A stretch of DNA of 45,012 nucleotides from Desulfocapsaceae bacterium (GTDB lineage Bacteria > Desulfobacterota > Desulfobulbia > Desulfobulbales > Desulfocapsaceae). The notes under the pieces are model-generated. The model was not told where the DNA came from. It searched no databases and saw only the letters and a program-made list of their open reading frames with translations. Location of the stretch: contig JAUSAB010000043.1 of assembly GCA_030653035.1 (NCBI GenBank), positions 1 through 45,012 on the forward strand. Direction: 5' to 3'. Positions within the stretch are counted from its first letter, which is position 1. Each line of letters begins with the position of its first letter. Shown here piece by piece: positions 34,500 to 43,312 of this stretch. The position numbers were made by a program, and so were the translations under genes.

Positions 34500-34745
34500 A
34501 TGTTTGGACTTGGAACCCCTGAGCTGATCATTATCCTTGGTATTGCCTTTCTCGTTTTTGGCGGCAAGAAACTTCCGGAAATCGGTTCCGGCCTCGGCAA
34601 GGCTATCTCCTCATTCAAGAATGGCCTCAGTGAAGTGAGTAAAGACGGGAAAGATCTTGTGGACGGAATTCCCGGGGTTAAAGAAGTTGCGGCAGTAAAA
34701 GAACAGGTACAGCAGGTCAAAGATCTTGGTAACGTTCTAAAATAG
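34500..34745 (+). CDS. tatA: Twin-arginine translocase TatA-family subunit (second copy)
   Basis: An 81-residue paralogue of the first copy, sharing the N-terminal MFGLG.PEL.II pattern and [20 protein letters not shown]. Its longer tail (SEVSKDGKDLVDGIPGVKEV and on) is helical and could make it TatB-like, but a clear TatB motif was not seen. A ribosome binding site AGGAG lies seven bases before ATG. A strong terminator follows. Two tandem TatA-type proteins suggest different roles, such as the main pore and an accessory or TatB-like role. Confidence 0.9.
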   Translation: MFGLGTPELIIILGIAFLVFGGKKLPEIGSGLGKAISSFKNGLSEVSKDGKDLVDGIPGVKEVAAVKEQVQQVKDLGNVLK

Positions 34746-34793
34746 CGGTTACCACTGTTAAAATAAAGTTTTCTCTCCACAAAACCTGCCTGA

Positions 34794-34845
34794 AAAAGAG
34801 GCTGGAATATTCATATAATGAATGATCCAGCCTCTTTTTATTTTT
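34794..34845 (+). terminator. Strong terminator after the tatA pair
   Basis: A 13-bp stem (AAAAGAGGCTGGA at 34794-34806 with TCCAGCCTCTTTT at 34826-34838) is followed by a T-rich run to 34845. It ends the tatA transcript. Confidence 0.9.
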
Positions 34846-34890
34846 TCACATTTTTCCTGGTTCACCCTAAAGAAAAACCCCTCTCCTGTC

Positions 34891-34910
34891 GATAGATAAG
34901 AATATCTATC
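34891..34910. promoter_or_regulatory. Palindrome upstream of the EF-hand gene
   Basis: GATAGATA-AGAA-TATCTATC is a perfect 8-bp dyad about 100 bases before the next start codon. Operator-like, regulator unknown; no T-tract on either side. Confidence 0.35.
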
Positions 34911-35007
34911 CAGCAATGATATCTCAGCAGCCAAGGAAGGCTTACTGTGACTATCATCAGCGACCATCACCCCATTCGTTGTTCATGAAAGCCAGGGAGG
35001 GCATGCC

Positions 35008-36111
35008 ATGAAGATCGCCGATTACGCCATCAATCTCTATTCCCAACACCTCTCCGTGGAACAACATCAAAAGCGTGAGTCCCTTACTGTCTGGGACCAG
35101 GGACAGGATCGAAAAACAACCACGGACAATGACGGCCGTGGACGGGAATTAAAGATTCGACACCTGAATATATCCCAACAATCCAGCCAGGTCTCAATCT
35201 CCGCTGAAGCAAAAAAGGTCCAGTCGGCCAATGAAGTGACGGCCCCAACCACTGAAGATGACGAGGTCATGGGTGATCTGAACATGCGGATATTAAAGGC
35301 TCTGTTCGAGCGTATTACCGGGAGAAAGTTCCATCTTACCACCCCGCAGACCCCCGTGGCACCCGCCCCCACCACCGCAGCCACTCCTCCCCCTACAACA
35401 AGCCCGGCGACCACGACTGATACTCCTGCAGCCCCTGCCCAGCAAGGATCAGGACTTATCTACGACTACTACGAATCCCATCAGGAATATGAATCCACCA
35501 GCTTCGGGGCCGAGGGCAAGATTGTCACCACCGATGGGAAAGAGATCGATTTTTCCGTGCAACTGAATATGAGCCGTTCGTTTATCACCGAACAGAGCAT
35601 CAATATCAGGGAAGGAGATGCCTTGAAGGATCCGCTGGTAATCAACTTTGACGGCAAGGCGACGGAGCTGACCCAGACAAAATTCAGCTTTGATATTGAT
35701 GCTGACGGCCAGACCGACCAGATCTCTTTTGTCGGCAGCAGCAGCGGCTTTCTGGCCCTGGACAAAAACGGTGACGGCGTCATCAATAACGGTTCAGAAC
35801 TCTTCGGCACCCAAAGCGGCAATGGTTTCAGCGATCTGGCGTCCTATGACCTGGACGGCAACAACTGGATCGACGAGAACGACTCCATCTACAACAACCT
35901 GCGGATCTGGAGCAAAGACGCCGAAGGCAATGACACCTTGATAGCCCTTGGCCAGAAAGGGATCGGGGCTATCTACCTGGGGAACATCAGCACCCCGTTC
36001 TCCATCAAGGACATAGAGAATACCCTTCAGGGCCAGGTCCGCGCCAGCGGCATTTTCATCAATGAAAACGGCACAGTGGGCACCATCCAGCAGGTAGACC
36101 TGGTGGCCTGA
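35008..36111 (+). CDS. EF-hand/VCBS-like calcium-binding protein with proline-threonine linker
   Basis: A 367-residue protein with no obvious signal peptide. Residues about 1-100 are polar and variable, then a low-complexity Pro/Thr/Ala stretch (about 110-150), then a folded half. Three Asp-rich loops follow the DxDxDG calcium pattern: DIDADGQTDQ, DKNGDGVINNGSELFG and DLDGNNWIDENDS. The middle one matches EF-hand/dockerin loops of VCBS-type surface proteins. Similar proteins are widespread but mostly unnamed. The ribosome binding site GGGAGGG precedes the ATG. It stands alone between the tat pair and trpB2. Function unknown; export could be through a type I or other route without a classical signal. 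Confidence 0.7.
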   Translation: MKIADYAINLYSQHLSVEQHQKRESLTVWDQGQDRKTTTDNDGRGRELKIRHLNISQQSSQVSISAEAKKVQSANEVTAPTTEDDEVMGDLNMRILKALFERITGRKFHLTTPQTPVAPAPTTAATPPPTTSPATTTDTPAAPAQQGSGLIYDYYESHQEYESTSFGAEGKIVTTDGKEIDFSVQLNMSRSFITEQSINIREGDALKDPLVINFDGKATELTQTKFSFDIDADGQTDQISFVGSSSGFLALDKNGDGVINNGSELFGTQSGNGFSDLASYDLDGNNWIDENDSIYNNLRIWSKDAEGNDTLIALGQKGIGAIYLGNISTPFSIKDIENTLQGQVRASGIFINENGTVGTIQQVDLVA

Positions 36112-36299
36112 TTGTAATTACTCGTTCATGTTATCACCCGCAGGGACGGACTCCTACGCACATATTTTACAGGAGCCCGCCACTGTGGACGACTGTCAAT
36201 CGAACGCACGCCTTTTCCCACGCCTTCATCCCCTCTCGTACTCGTCTCCAAGCCGTCGTTCAAAAATAACTCATATAATCCGATATCATTCACGGCATA
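36112..36299. other. Intergenic region before the hairpin element
   Basis: No gene was recognised between the EF-hand gene and the hairpin at 36300. A 60-codon frame at 36128 has no motif. The remaining gap to the trpB2 start (36352-36490) also carries no recognisable leader peptide or riboswitch; the reading frame of trpB2 happens to be open back to 36392. Confidence 0.4.
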
Positions 36300-36351
36300 A
36301 GGGGCCGTAAAGAAATGGATAAAAAGTAAATGTTATTTCTTAACGGCCCCT
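36300..36351. repeat. 52-bp hairpin with 17-bp arms, transposon-end-like
   Basis: AGGGGCCGTAAAGAAAT (36300-36316) faces ATTTCTTAACGGCCCCT (36335-36351), with one mismatch and an 18-base AT loop. The outer GGGGC-C/T-GTT-like end resembles the end of the ISAzo13-type remnant at 10093. It may be a miniature element or an unusual terminator for the EF-hand gene; no T-tract of useful length follows on the plus strand. Confidence 0.6.
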
Positions 36352-36490
36352 AAAAAGCATCGACACAAAAAGCGGGCAGACTTCACAAGGGTTGCAAATT
36401 GAGCCCGGATATGCTACCGAGAAAGTTCATTTCGTAACGTATCCAGGCCGCAAGCCAAGACCGCAACAACTACCCCCAAAGGAGAAAACC

Positions 36491-37834
36491 GTGATCAAGA
36501 AAATAGTCCTTCGCGATGATGAAATGCCCACCCAATGGTACAATGTGGTTCCCGACATCCCTGGCGGGCTGCTACCGCCACTTGACCCCGTCACCAAACA
36601 GCCCATGGGCCCGGAAAAACTGGGCGCCATCTTCCCTATGGGCCTGCTTGAACAGGAGATGTCCTCTGAGCGCTTCATCGATATTCCGGAAGAGGTCATG
36701 GATGTCCTGAAAATATGGCGGCCCTCACCTGTGGTCCGGGCCTACAGTCTGGAAAAGGCCATCGGCACCAAGGCCAAGATCTATTTCAAGAATGAAGGGG
36801 TCTCACCCGTTGGTTCGCACAAACCGAACAGCGCCGTAGCCCAAGCCTACTATAATGCCAAAGAAGGTGTTAAACGTATAGCCACCGAGACCGGCGCCGG
36901 GCAGTGGGGCAGCGCCATGTCGTTTGCCGCCGGTAAATTTGGGTTAGAATGCAAGGTCTATATGGTACGAGTCTCCTTTGATCAGAAGCCCTACCGTAAA
37001 TCGATGATGCAGACCTTTGGTGCAGACATCGTCTCCAGTCCCAGCATGGACACCAATATTGGTCGCAGGATCAGGGAAGAATACCCCGACACTGCCGGCT
37101 CACTAGGCATCGCCATCTCCGAGGCCATCGAAGATGCCTTCTCCCGAGAAGACACCAAGTACGCATTGGGCTCTGTGCTCAACCATGTGGTGCTCCATCA
37201 GTCCATCATCGGCCTTGAGGCCAAAAAGCAGATGGAGATTGCCGGGGACTATCCCGATGTCATCGTCGGCTGCTGCGGCGGCGGCTCCAACTTTGCCGGC
37301 CTGGCTACCCCTTATCTCCCTGATTATCTTGAAGGCAAGAAGATCAAGTTCGTGGGCGTCGAGCCTGCCTCCTGTCCGTCGCTGACCATGGGCAAGCTGG
37401 CCTATGACTTTGGCGATGTGGCCCAGACCACCCCGCTGCTCTACATGTACACTCTCGGCCACGACTTTATCCCCCCGGGCATCCATGCCGGCGGCCTGCG
37501 CTACCATGGCATGTCCCCCATTGTCTCGGCCATGGTGCGGGAAAAAATCATCGAGCCAATAAAGGTGCATCAGCTCGAATGCTTTGAGGCTGGCGTCCTT
37601 TTTGCCCGCACAGAGGGCATCATCCCCGCCCCCGAAACCTGTCACGCCATCCGCGGCGCGATCATCGAGGCCATGCATGACAAGGATGATCCCAAGACCA
37701 TCCTCTTCAACTTCTCCGGCCATGGCCTGATCGATATGGCCTCCTACGATCGATATTTTGCAGGCGATCTATTCAACTACGATTACCCGGAAGAGGAAAT
37801 TGCCAAATCCCTGGCCCGGCTGCCGGAGGTCTGA
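36491..37834 (+). CDS. trpB2: Tryptophan synthase beta chain, TrpB2 type
   Basis: A 447-residue PLP enzyme of the TrpB2 branch. It condenses serine with indole to tryptophan. The GTG start at 36491 has AAAGGAG six bases upstream and gives the usual N-terminus [17 protein letters not shown]; the open frame back to TTG 36392 is unlikely. Key motifs: GRPS-like [19 protein letters not shown]-lysine in [13 protein letters not shown] (Lys111), [10 protein letters not shown] and the phosphate loop [11 protein letters not shown]. TrpB2 lacks the usual TrpA-contact pattern and often acts alone or in other contexts. No trp operon gene is nearby. It overlaps dacB by one base (TGATG). Confidence 0.93.
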   Translation: MIKKIVLRDDEMPTQWYNVVPDIPGGLLPPLDPVTKQPMGPEKLGAIFPMGLLEQEMSSERFIDIPEEVMDVLKIWRPSPVVRAYSLEKAIGTKAKIYFKNEGVSPVGSHKPNSAVAQAYYNAKEGVKRIATETGAGQWGSAMSFAAGKFGLECKVYMVRVSFDQKPYRKSMMQTFGADIVSSPSMDTNIGRRIREEYPDTAGSLGIAISEAIEDAFSREDTKYALGSVLNHVVLHQSIIGLEAKKQMEIAGDYPDVIVGCCGGGSNFAGLATPYLPDYLEGKKIKFVGVEPASCPSLTMGKLAYDFGDVAQTTPLLYMYTLGHDFIPPGIHAGGLRYHGMSPIVSAMVREKIIEPIKVHQLECFEAGVLFARTEGIIPAPETCHAIRGAIIEAMHDKDDPKTILFNFSGHGLIDMASYDRYFAGDLFNYDYPEEEIAKSLARLPEV

Positions 37835-39084
37835 TGACGCAACCGGCCACCAGGACAGCACTACTTCTGGCTGCCGTCCTGATCTACCTTCATCCGTGTT
37901 GTCCTGGTCTGCTCCATGCCGGCCAGGCCAACACGACTTCACCTCTGGTCAATCAAGGTGGCTATGCCCTGGCTCCCAATGGCCACATTACCGCAGCCAA
38001 TAACAGCGAAGCACCCTTTGTTCCAGCCTCGACCCTCAAGATCATCACCAGCCTTGCCGCCCTCGACATCCTGGGGCCGGATTATCGTTTCCCGACCCGA
38101 ATATTCCGGGACCAAGAAAGCAATCTCTATATCCAAGGTAGCGGCGACCCCTTTCTGCTTACCGAAAACATCACCGCCATTGCCCAGAAACTGCACGATG
38201 CAGGGATTCAGGAGGTAGGCAATCTGATTGTGGACGACAGCGCCTTTGCCATCGACAGCCTGACAGACGGCTGCGACAACACCACCAATCCCTATGACGC
38301 CTGGAACAGCGGTCTGGCCGTCAACTTCAATGCCATCGCCATCCGGGTTGACCCGGACCGCACCGTTGCCGCCGATGACCCCAAAGTTCCCTTTCTGCCA
38401 ATGATGCAGGCCATCGGGGCCACCCTGCCATCCGGTCACCATCATGTCAATGTCAATGCCTTTGCCGCGACCGGATCGCTCTCCAACACCCAGCGCTACA
38501 CCGGCGAACTGTTCGCTGCCCTGATGGAAAGAGGGCAGATTGTCATCAAGGGGAAAATCAGGGCGGGACAGACACCAGCCCAGGCCCAAGCCGTTCTCAC
38601 CTACTGGTCGGAAAAAACGGTACGGGAGATGATCCGGCAGTGCCTGAAATACTCCAATAACTTTATCGCCAACCAACTCTTTCTCGCCTGCGGCGCCAAC
38701 CGATTCGGTGGCCCCGCCACCTGGGACAAAGGGCGGACGGCGCTGCGGATATACAATAAAGAGAAACTAAAACTGCCGGAGACAGAACTGGTGATGATTG
38801 AAGGCTCCGGCCTGTCTCGCCAAAACCGGGTCACCGCCAGGGCGATGATTACCGCCTTGCAGAAATTTGCCCCTTACAAGGAGCTGCTGCCGGTAAAAAA
38901 TGGCATCCCGCTTAAGTCCGGGACACTGACCGGGGTCTATTGCTACGCCGGATACCTGCCGCAGCAACAAGACGCACCCTTTGTCATCCTCCTCAACCAG
39001 ACCCAAAACAATCGTGATGAGATCCTGCAGATCCTGACGACAAAAAAGGACACAAAGACCATAGTGGCCGCGAAAAAACGCTGA
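37834..39084 (+). CDS. dacB: D-alanyl-D-alanine carboxypeptidase/endopeptidase, PBP4 type (S13)
   Basis: A 416-residue S13-family peptidase that trims or cuts peptidoglycan cross-links. An N-terminal signal peptide (residues about 1-30, ending near LLHAGQ) sends it to the periplasm. Active-site motifs: STLK (66-69), SNN in KYSNNF (about residue 277) and KSG in LKSGTLTGV (KTG in many relatives, so a Ser variant). The middle insertion NLIVDDSAFAIDSLTDG is typical for PBP4. It is translated right after trpB2 through a one-base overlap, an odd pairing of amino-acid synthesis with cell-wall turnover. No terminator was found in the 345 bases after it. Confidence 0.9.
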   Translation: MTQPATRTALLLAAVLIYLHPCCPGLLHAGQANTTSPLVNQGGYALAPNGHITAANNSEAPFVPASTLKIITSLAALDILGPDYRFPTRIFRDQESNLYIQGSGDPFLLTENITAIAQKLHDAGIQEVGNLIVDDSAFAIDSLTDGCDNTTNPYDAWNSGLAVNFNAIAIRVDPDRTVAADDPKVPFLPMMQAIGATLPSGHHHVNVNAFAATGSLSNTQRYTGELFAALMERGQIVIKGKIRAGQTPAQAQAVLTYWSEKTVREMIRQCLKYSNNFIANQLFLACGANRFGGPATWDKGRTALRIYNKEKLKLPETELVMIEGSGLSRQNRVTARAMITALQKFAPYKELLPVKNGIPLKSGTLTGVYCYAGYLPQQQDAPFVILLNQTQNNRDEILQILTTKKDTKTIVAAKKR

Positions 39085-39368
39085 TCCCCAGTTGCCTTTC
39101 CAGCACCCTTCTATCTATTACCCATCAGACTCGATAAGAAAGTCCGCACCATCAGCAAATTGACGCGGAGACGCCCATACACCTTCCTCATTCCAAAAAG
39201 CATTTAAGTTGACACCGAAGAAGGCAAACGAGCAGCGACGAAGCAGTACGGGTGGTACGGTGAGGAGCCGCGCAGTGCAGCCGACGAAGTGAACGCTTGA
39301 TTTAGAAATGGAATTACTCGATATTTCGTGTTCAACCAGCTCCTCAGGAAAGACCACAAAATATTCCC
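39085..39368. other. Intergenic region with a GC-rich unassigned patch
   Basis: Between dacB and padR. The part at about 39209-39300 is unlike its AT-richer flanks (acgaag twice, cgcgcag, gccgac) and translates on the minus strand to a Cys/Val/Leu-rich stretch resembling repeat-derived spurious proteins. No intron, tRNA or known repeat family could be named. Possibly a fragment of a dispersed or mobile repeat. Confidence 0.3.
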
Positions 39369-39398
39369 TTGACAGTAGATATTCATTTCCCCTATATA
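39369..39398 (+). promoter_or_regulatory. Promoter of the padR operon
   Basis: A consensus TTGACA (39369-39374) and TATATA (39393-39398) are 18 bases apart, about 35 bases before the padR start. This is a good sigma-70 promoter. Confidence 0.7.
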
Positions 39399-39413
39399 TA
39401 CTTTTATATATTC
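39393..39413. promoter_or_regulatory. Palindromic AT box overlapping the -10 region, possible PadR operator
   Basis: TATATATA then CTTT then TATATATT covers the -10 box and start site. PadR repressors often bind AT-rich dyads over their own promoters, so autoregulation is plausible. The sequence is low complexity, so this is weak evidence. Confidence 0.35.
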
Positions 39414-39429
39414 AAAGGAGAGTAATACA

Positions 39430-39987
39430 GTGTCTATTAAATACGCCCTGCTCGGCATCCTGGCAGAAAAAGATATGCACGGCTACGAGCTGAAGAGCAG
39501 ATTTGACGAAAAGGTCGGTGAGTTCTGGAGTCTCAATTTCGGCCAGATCTATTCCACCCTTGACCGCCTGGAGAAAGACAATCTCGTCTCCCATGACCGG
39601 GAGATCCAGGAGCGCCGCCCGGACCGCAAGATCTTCCGTATCACCCCGGAAGGCAGGGAGGAGCTGGCAATCTGGCTGTCAACGCCGGTGGGCAAGATCC
39701 GGGCGCTCCGCGACGAATTCTTCATCAAACTCGTTTTCCTCGACCAGTCCAACCCCGGAGCCATCCTCGAACTGATCGAAAGGCAGAAGGTGCTGTACCT
39801 CAAACGCATGAACCAGCTGACCCGTCGCAAACTGACCCTGAAAAAAGAAAGCCGGAACCTTGAGGGACTAACTGCCGAGTTACTTGTGGACGCGGCGATC
39901 TTTCACGCCGAGGCGGATATCCAGTGGTTGACCCTCTGCGAAGCGAAGATCAGGGACGCGACCAAAGTTTCGAGAGAACAACACTGA
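39430..39987 (+). CDS. PadR-family transcriptional regulator
   Basis: A 185-residue regulator. Residues 1-90 form the winged helix of PadR proteins: [20 protein letters not shown] and [20 protein letters not shown], then [17 protein letters not shown]. The rest is the helical Vir_act_alpha-type dimerisation region. The GTG start has AAAGGAG 11 bases upstream (an internal ATG would delete the recognition helix). It is the first gene in an operon with an ABC exporter, so it probably represses that operon until a ligand binds. A consensus promoter and AT palindrome precede it. Confidence 0.92.
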   Translation: MSIKYALLGILAEKDMHGYELKSRFDEKVGEFWSLNFGQIYSTLDRLEKDNLVSHDREIQERRPDRKIFRITPEGREELAIWLSTPVGKIRALRDEFFIKLVFLDQSNPGAILELIERQKVLYLKRMNQLTRRKLTLKKESRNLEGLTAELLVDAAIFHAEADIQWLTLCEAKIRDATKVSREQH

Positions 39988-40034
39988 CCGGATAAAAGCC
40001 AACTCCACCATCAACCAGAAACCAGGGGACACCG

Positions 40035-40724
40035 ATGATCGAACTTAAAAATGCGAGCAAACAGTACCGGCAAGGCGGCCGCGAGATTGTGGCCTTACGG
40101 GATATTTCCCTCCATATCGGCAAAGGCGAGTTTCTCAGTATCATGGGGCCGAGCGGCTCCGGCAAAAGCACGCTCCTTAACCTCATGGGCGGCCTGGACC
40201 AACCGACATCAGGAGAGGTGTTCATCAATAACCGGCCGCTGCATAACATCTCTGACAACGAACTAACCCTGATCCGGCGGCGGCATGTGGGGTACATTTT
40301 CCAGTTCTTCAATCTCCTGCCCCTGCTCACCGCCGCGGAAAACGTCGGCCTGCCGTTGTTGCTGGATGGCATCCCTTTTTCCCGGATCAAACCCATGGCC
40401 GTGGCCCTCCTTGAAAAAGTCGGCCTCGGCCAGCGGATCGAACACCGTCCCGAGCAGCTCTCCGGCGGGGAGATGCAGCGGGTGGCCATTGCCCGGGCGC
40501 TGATCACCACTCCCGCCGTTATCCTCGCCGACGAACCCACCGGCAATCTCGATTCCCACACCAGCGAAGAGATCTTTCTCCTGCTCAAGGCCTTAAACGA
40601 TCAGGGCCAGACCATCGTCATAGTCACCCACGACTCCAAGGCCGCGGCCTACGGCACCCGGATCATCACCCTCAAAGACGGCGCCCTGGCCGAAGATATC
40701 GTCCTCGGGGAGTGTGCGCCATGA
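40035..40724 (+). CDS. ABC transporter ATPase, LolD/MacB type
   Basis: A 229-residue ATPase. Walker [10 protein letters not shown], signature LSGGEMQR, Walker [13 protein letters not shown] and the switch His in IVTHDSK are all intact. The LolD/MacB/FtsE family works with FtsX-type permeases that push substrates in the periplasm rather than transporting across the membrane. It overlaps the permease start by four bases (ATGA). The operon context (PadR regulator, FtsX permease, LolA-like protein, barrel) supports an outer-membrane-directed export or sorting role. Confidence 0.94.
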   Translation: MIELKNASKQYRQGGREIVALRDISLHIGKGEFLSIMGPSGSGKSTLLNLMGGLDQPTSGEVFINNRPLHNISDNELTLIRRRHVGYIFQFFNLLPLLTAAENVGLPLLLDGIPFSRIKPMAVALLEKVGLGQRIEHRPEQLSGGEMQRVAIARALITTPAVILADEPTGNLDSHTSEEIFLLLKALNDQGQTIVIVTHDSKAAAYGTRIITLKDGALAEDIVLGECAP

Positions 40725-43312
40725 AGCTTCTGAACCTCCTGCGCCATATCAGCCTCAAGCATGTAAGGCTCCAGAAGGCGCAACTGCTCATGGCGGTGTC
40801 CGGAATCTGCCTGGGAGTGGCGGTTATGGTCTCCATCGATCTGGTGAACCGCAGTGTGCTGAGTTCCTTCGAGGATTCGATCAACCAGATCACCGGCCGG
40901 GCCGTACTCCAGATCACCGGGGCGGATTCGGGATTCCCCGAGGAGATGCTCGACCGGGTCCAGGGTGTTGCCGGCGTCGAGTACGCCGTGCCGGTGATCG
41001 AGACCACCGCCAACTTCTCCGGCGGCAAGGAGCGCGCCCTCATGATCCTGGGCATTGATGTGCTCCAGGATCACAAGATCCGCGACTACAGCATCACCGA
41101 CGAGAGCGCTGATATCCCCGACCCCCTTCTCTTTCTGGCCAAGCGCGATTCCATTCTCCTCACCCGCACCATGGCTGCGCAGGAAGGGATCAAGATCGAT
41201 GACGAGATCAAGGTCCAGACCGTGGCCGGGATCAAGACCTTCAAGGTGCGCGGCCTCCTGAACCCCGAAGGCCCGGCCCGGGTGGCAGGCGGCGACATCG
41301 CGGTCATGGATGTCTATGCCGCCCAGATGGCCTTCGGCAAGGAGGGCCGCATCGATCGCATTGACGTCAGCTTCCTGCCCGGCGAGAACTACGACACCAT
41401 GCAAGAACGCATCGCCAAGGTGTTGCCGGAAGGCTACAGCATCGACACCCCGGCCGGCCGGACCAAGCAGGTCGAGGTGCTGCTCGGCCGCTTCCGCAAC
41501 AGCATGGATCTTATCGGCGGCATGGCCCTTTTTGTCGGCATGTACCTGATCTACAACGCGGTCTCGATTGCGGTCGTACAGCGGCGCAGAGAAATCGGCA
41601 TCCTGCGGGCGCTTGGCGCCGCCAAATCCCAAGTCGCCGGCATGTTCCTGACGGAAACCGTTGTCGTCTCGGTCATCGCCTCGCTCCTGGGTGTTTGCCT
41701 GGGGGTCGTCTTTGCCAAAGCGGCGGTCGGCCTGGTGGCCCAGAGCGTGACGGATATGTACGTGAAGGCCTCGGTTGCCGAGATCTCCTTCTCCTGGTCG
41801 GCAGGCATCGGCAAGGCAGGCATCGGCGTACTGGCCAGTCTTGTTGCCGCTGCCATCCCCTCTTTGGCCAGTGCCCGGATCTCTCCGGTCTCAGCCATCC
41901 GCTCCTTACCCTTTACAGACAATGGCTTCCTGTCAGGGAAGGGAAGCAAGATTGCCTCGATCCTTTGTTGCTTATTGGCGGTGGTGATCATCGTCGCTTA
42001 TGAGACTGCGCCGATAACTTCGCCGATCAAGAGCCTCGGGGTCATCTCCAGCGCCGTGATTGTCCTGCTGATCGGCATTTCACTTGCCACCCCGATGCTC
42101 CTCGGCCGTGCAGTGTCACTATCCCACGGTTTTCTGGCATCTTCTTTAGGCGCCAGCGGCAGGCTTGCCGGACTGAACCTGCAAAAAAACATGGCTCGGA
42201 ACAGTGTGGCGGTGGCCGCCATTCTCTGCAGTATCGCCCTGTTTGTCAGTTCGGCAAACACGGTCCACAGTCTGCGCCGATCAATGTTTGATTGGATCGA
42301 CTCGATCATCCGCGCCGACATCCTGGTCAGCTCCGGTCATCCTCTGGCCACCGGCGGCTCGCCGGTGATCCCCATGCCGGGCGAGATGCTCACCGAAATC
42401 GAAAAGGTCCCCGGGGTCCTGTCGGTCGAGCCGTTCCGCAAGGGATACCTGACCTACAACGGCAAGAAGGTCCTTCTTGAGGTCTTTGACGTGGCGCTGC
42501 GGATGGAGTACTGCCCGACCATGATCACTCAGGGTACCAGGGAGGATATGCGGCAGCTCTTGCCCGACCAGGACAATATCGTCGTCAACGAAGGCTTTGC
42601 CGCTAAATACCAGGTGGCCCCTGGCGACTCCCTAGTTCTGCCTACCCCGCTTGGCCCGAAGCGCTTCGGGGTGGCGGCGGTGGTCGTAAGCTACACCTCG
42701 GACTCGGGCTGCATCTGGATGGATGTCAGCACCTACCGGCACCATTGGCACGATCCACTGGTTGACACCTTCGAGGTGCTGGTGCAACCCAAGGCTGACA
42801 TCGACACCGTGCGCCAGGATATCCTTAAGCGGTTTGGCGGGGAGCGGAAGCTCTTTGCTTTGTCGGGAGCAGCGTTCAAGGTCGAAGTCAGGAAGATGCT
42901 TGACCGCTCCTTTGTCCTGACCAACGCGGTGAACATTATAGCCTTGAGCATCGCCGGATTCGGGATCATCGTCACCCTCCTCGCCTCCATCCTCGAACGG
43001 ACCCGTGAGATCGGCATCCTCAGGGCCATCGGCATGGAAAAGAGACAAGTTGCCGGGATGGTGATCATCGAGTCGATCCTGATCGGGGTGGTGGGCGGGG
43101 TGTTGGGCTCGGCTACCGGCGTCCTGATCGGCTGGATCGAACTGGAAGGCGTCTTCCGGCTCGATTTAGGCTCAAGCATCACCTACCATATTCATTACGT
43201 GGCCATGGCCGGGGCGCTCCTGCTCGCGGCCGGACTTTCGGCCCTGGCCGGGCTCTATCCGGCCCGGCGGGCGGCAAAAACCAATATCGTGGAGGCATTG
43301 ACCTATGAATAA
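40721..43312 (+). CDS. ABC transporter permease with two FtsX domains
   Basis: An 863-residue permease. After a first helix (about 20-45) comes a large periplasmic MacB-like domain, then three helices (about 265-390) with AVVQRRREIGILRALGAAKSQV; further helices follow (about 410-520), then a second periplasmic domain and another FtsX block with LASILERTREIGILRAIGMEKRQV near the end. Two halves are fused where LolC/LolE are separate proteins. The chosen start ATG 40721 is coupled to the ATPase stop; a GTG nine bases earlier is possible. Its last eight bases overlap the LolA-like gene. It probably moves a lipid or lipoprotein from the inner membrane to a periplasmic carrier. Confidence 0.9.
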   Translation: MKLLNLLRHISLKHVRLQKAQLLMAVSGICLGVAVMVSIDLVNRSVLSSFEDSINQITGRAVLQITGADSGFPEEMLDRVQGVAGVEYAVPVIETTANFSGGKERALMILGIDVLQDHKIRDYSITDESADIPDPLLFLAKRDSILLTRTMAAQEGIKIDDEIKVQTVAGIKTFKVRGLLNPEGPARVAGGDIAVMDVYAAQMAFGKEGRIDRIDVSFLPGENYDTMQERIAKVLPEGYSIDTPAGRTKQVEVLLGRFRNSMDLIGGMALFVGMYLIYNAVSIAVVQRRREIGILRALGAAKSQVAGMFLTETVVVSVIASLLGVCLGVVFAKAAVGLVAQSVTDMYVKASVAEISFSWSAGIGKAGIGVLASLVAAAIPSLASARISPVSAIRSLPFTDNGFLSGKGSKIASILCCLLAVVIIVAYETAPITSPIKSLGVISSAVIVLLIGISLATPMLLGRAVSLSHGFLASSLGASGRLAGLNLQKNMARNSVAVAAILCSIALFVSSANTVHSLRRSMFDWIDSIIRADILVSSGHPLATGGSPVIPMPGEMLTEIEKVPGVLSVEPFRKGYLTYNGKKVLLEVFDVALRMEYCPTMITQGTREDMRQLLPDQDNIVVNEGFAAKYQVAPGDSLVLPTPLGPKRFGVAAVVVSYTSDSGCIWMDVSTYRHHWHDPLVDTFEVLVQPKADIDTVRQDILKRFGGERKLFALSGAAFKVEVRKMLDRSFVLTNAVNIIALSIAGFGIIVTLLASILERTREIGILRAIGMEKRQVAGMVIIESILIGVVGGVLGSATGVLIGWIELEGVFRLDLGSSITYHIHYVAMAGALLLAAGLSALAGLYPARRAAKTNIVEALTYE

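Noticed and set aside
39209-39300. Possible group II intron or retron fragment
   Set aside because: No domain V hairpin and no reverse transcriptase gene were seen; the similarity was only a vague GC-rich pattern.
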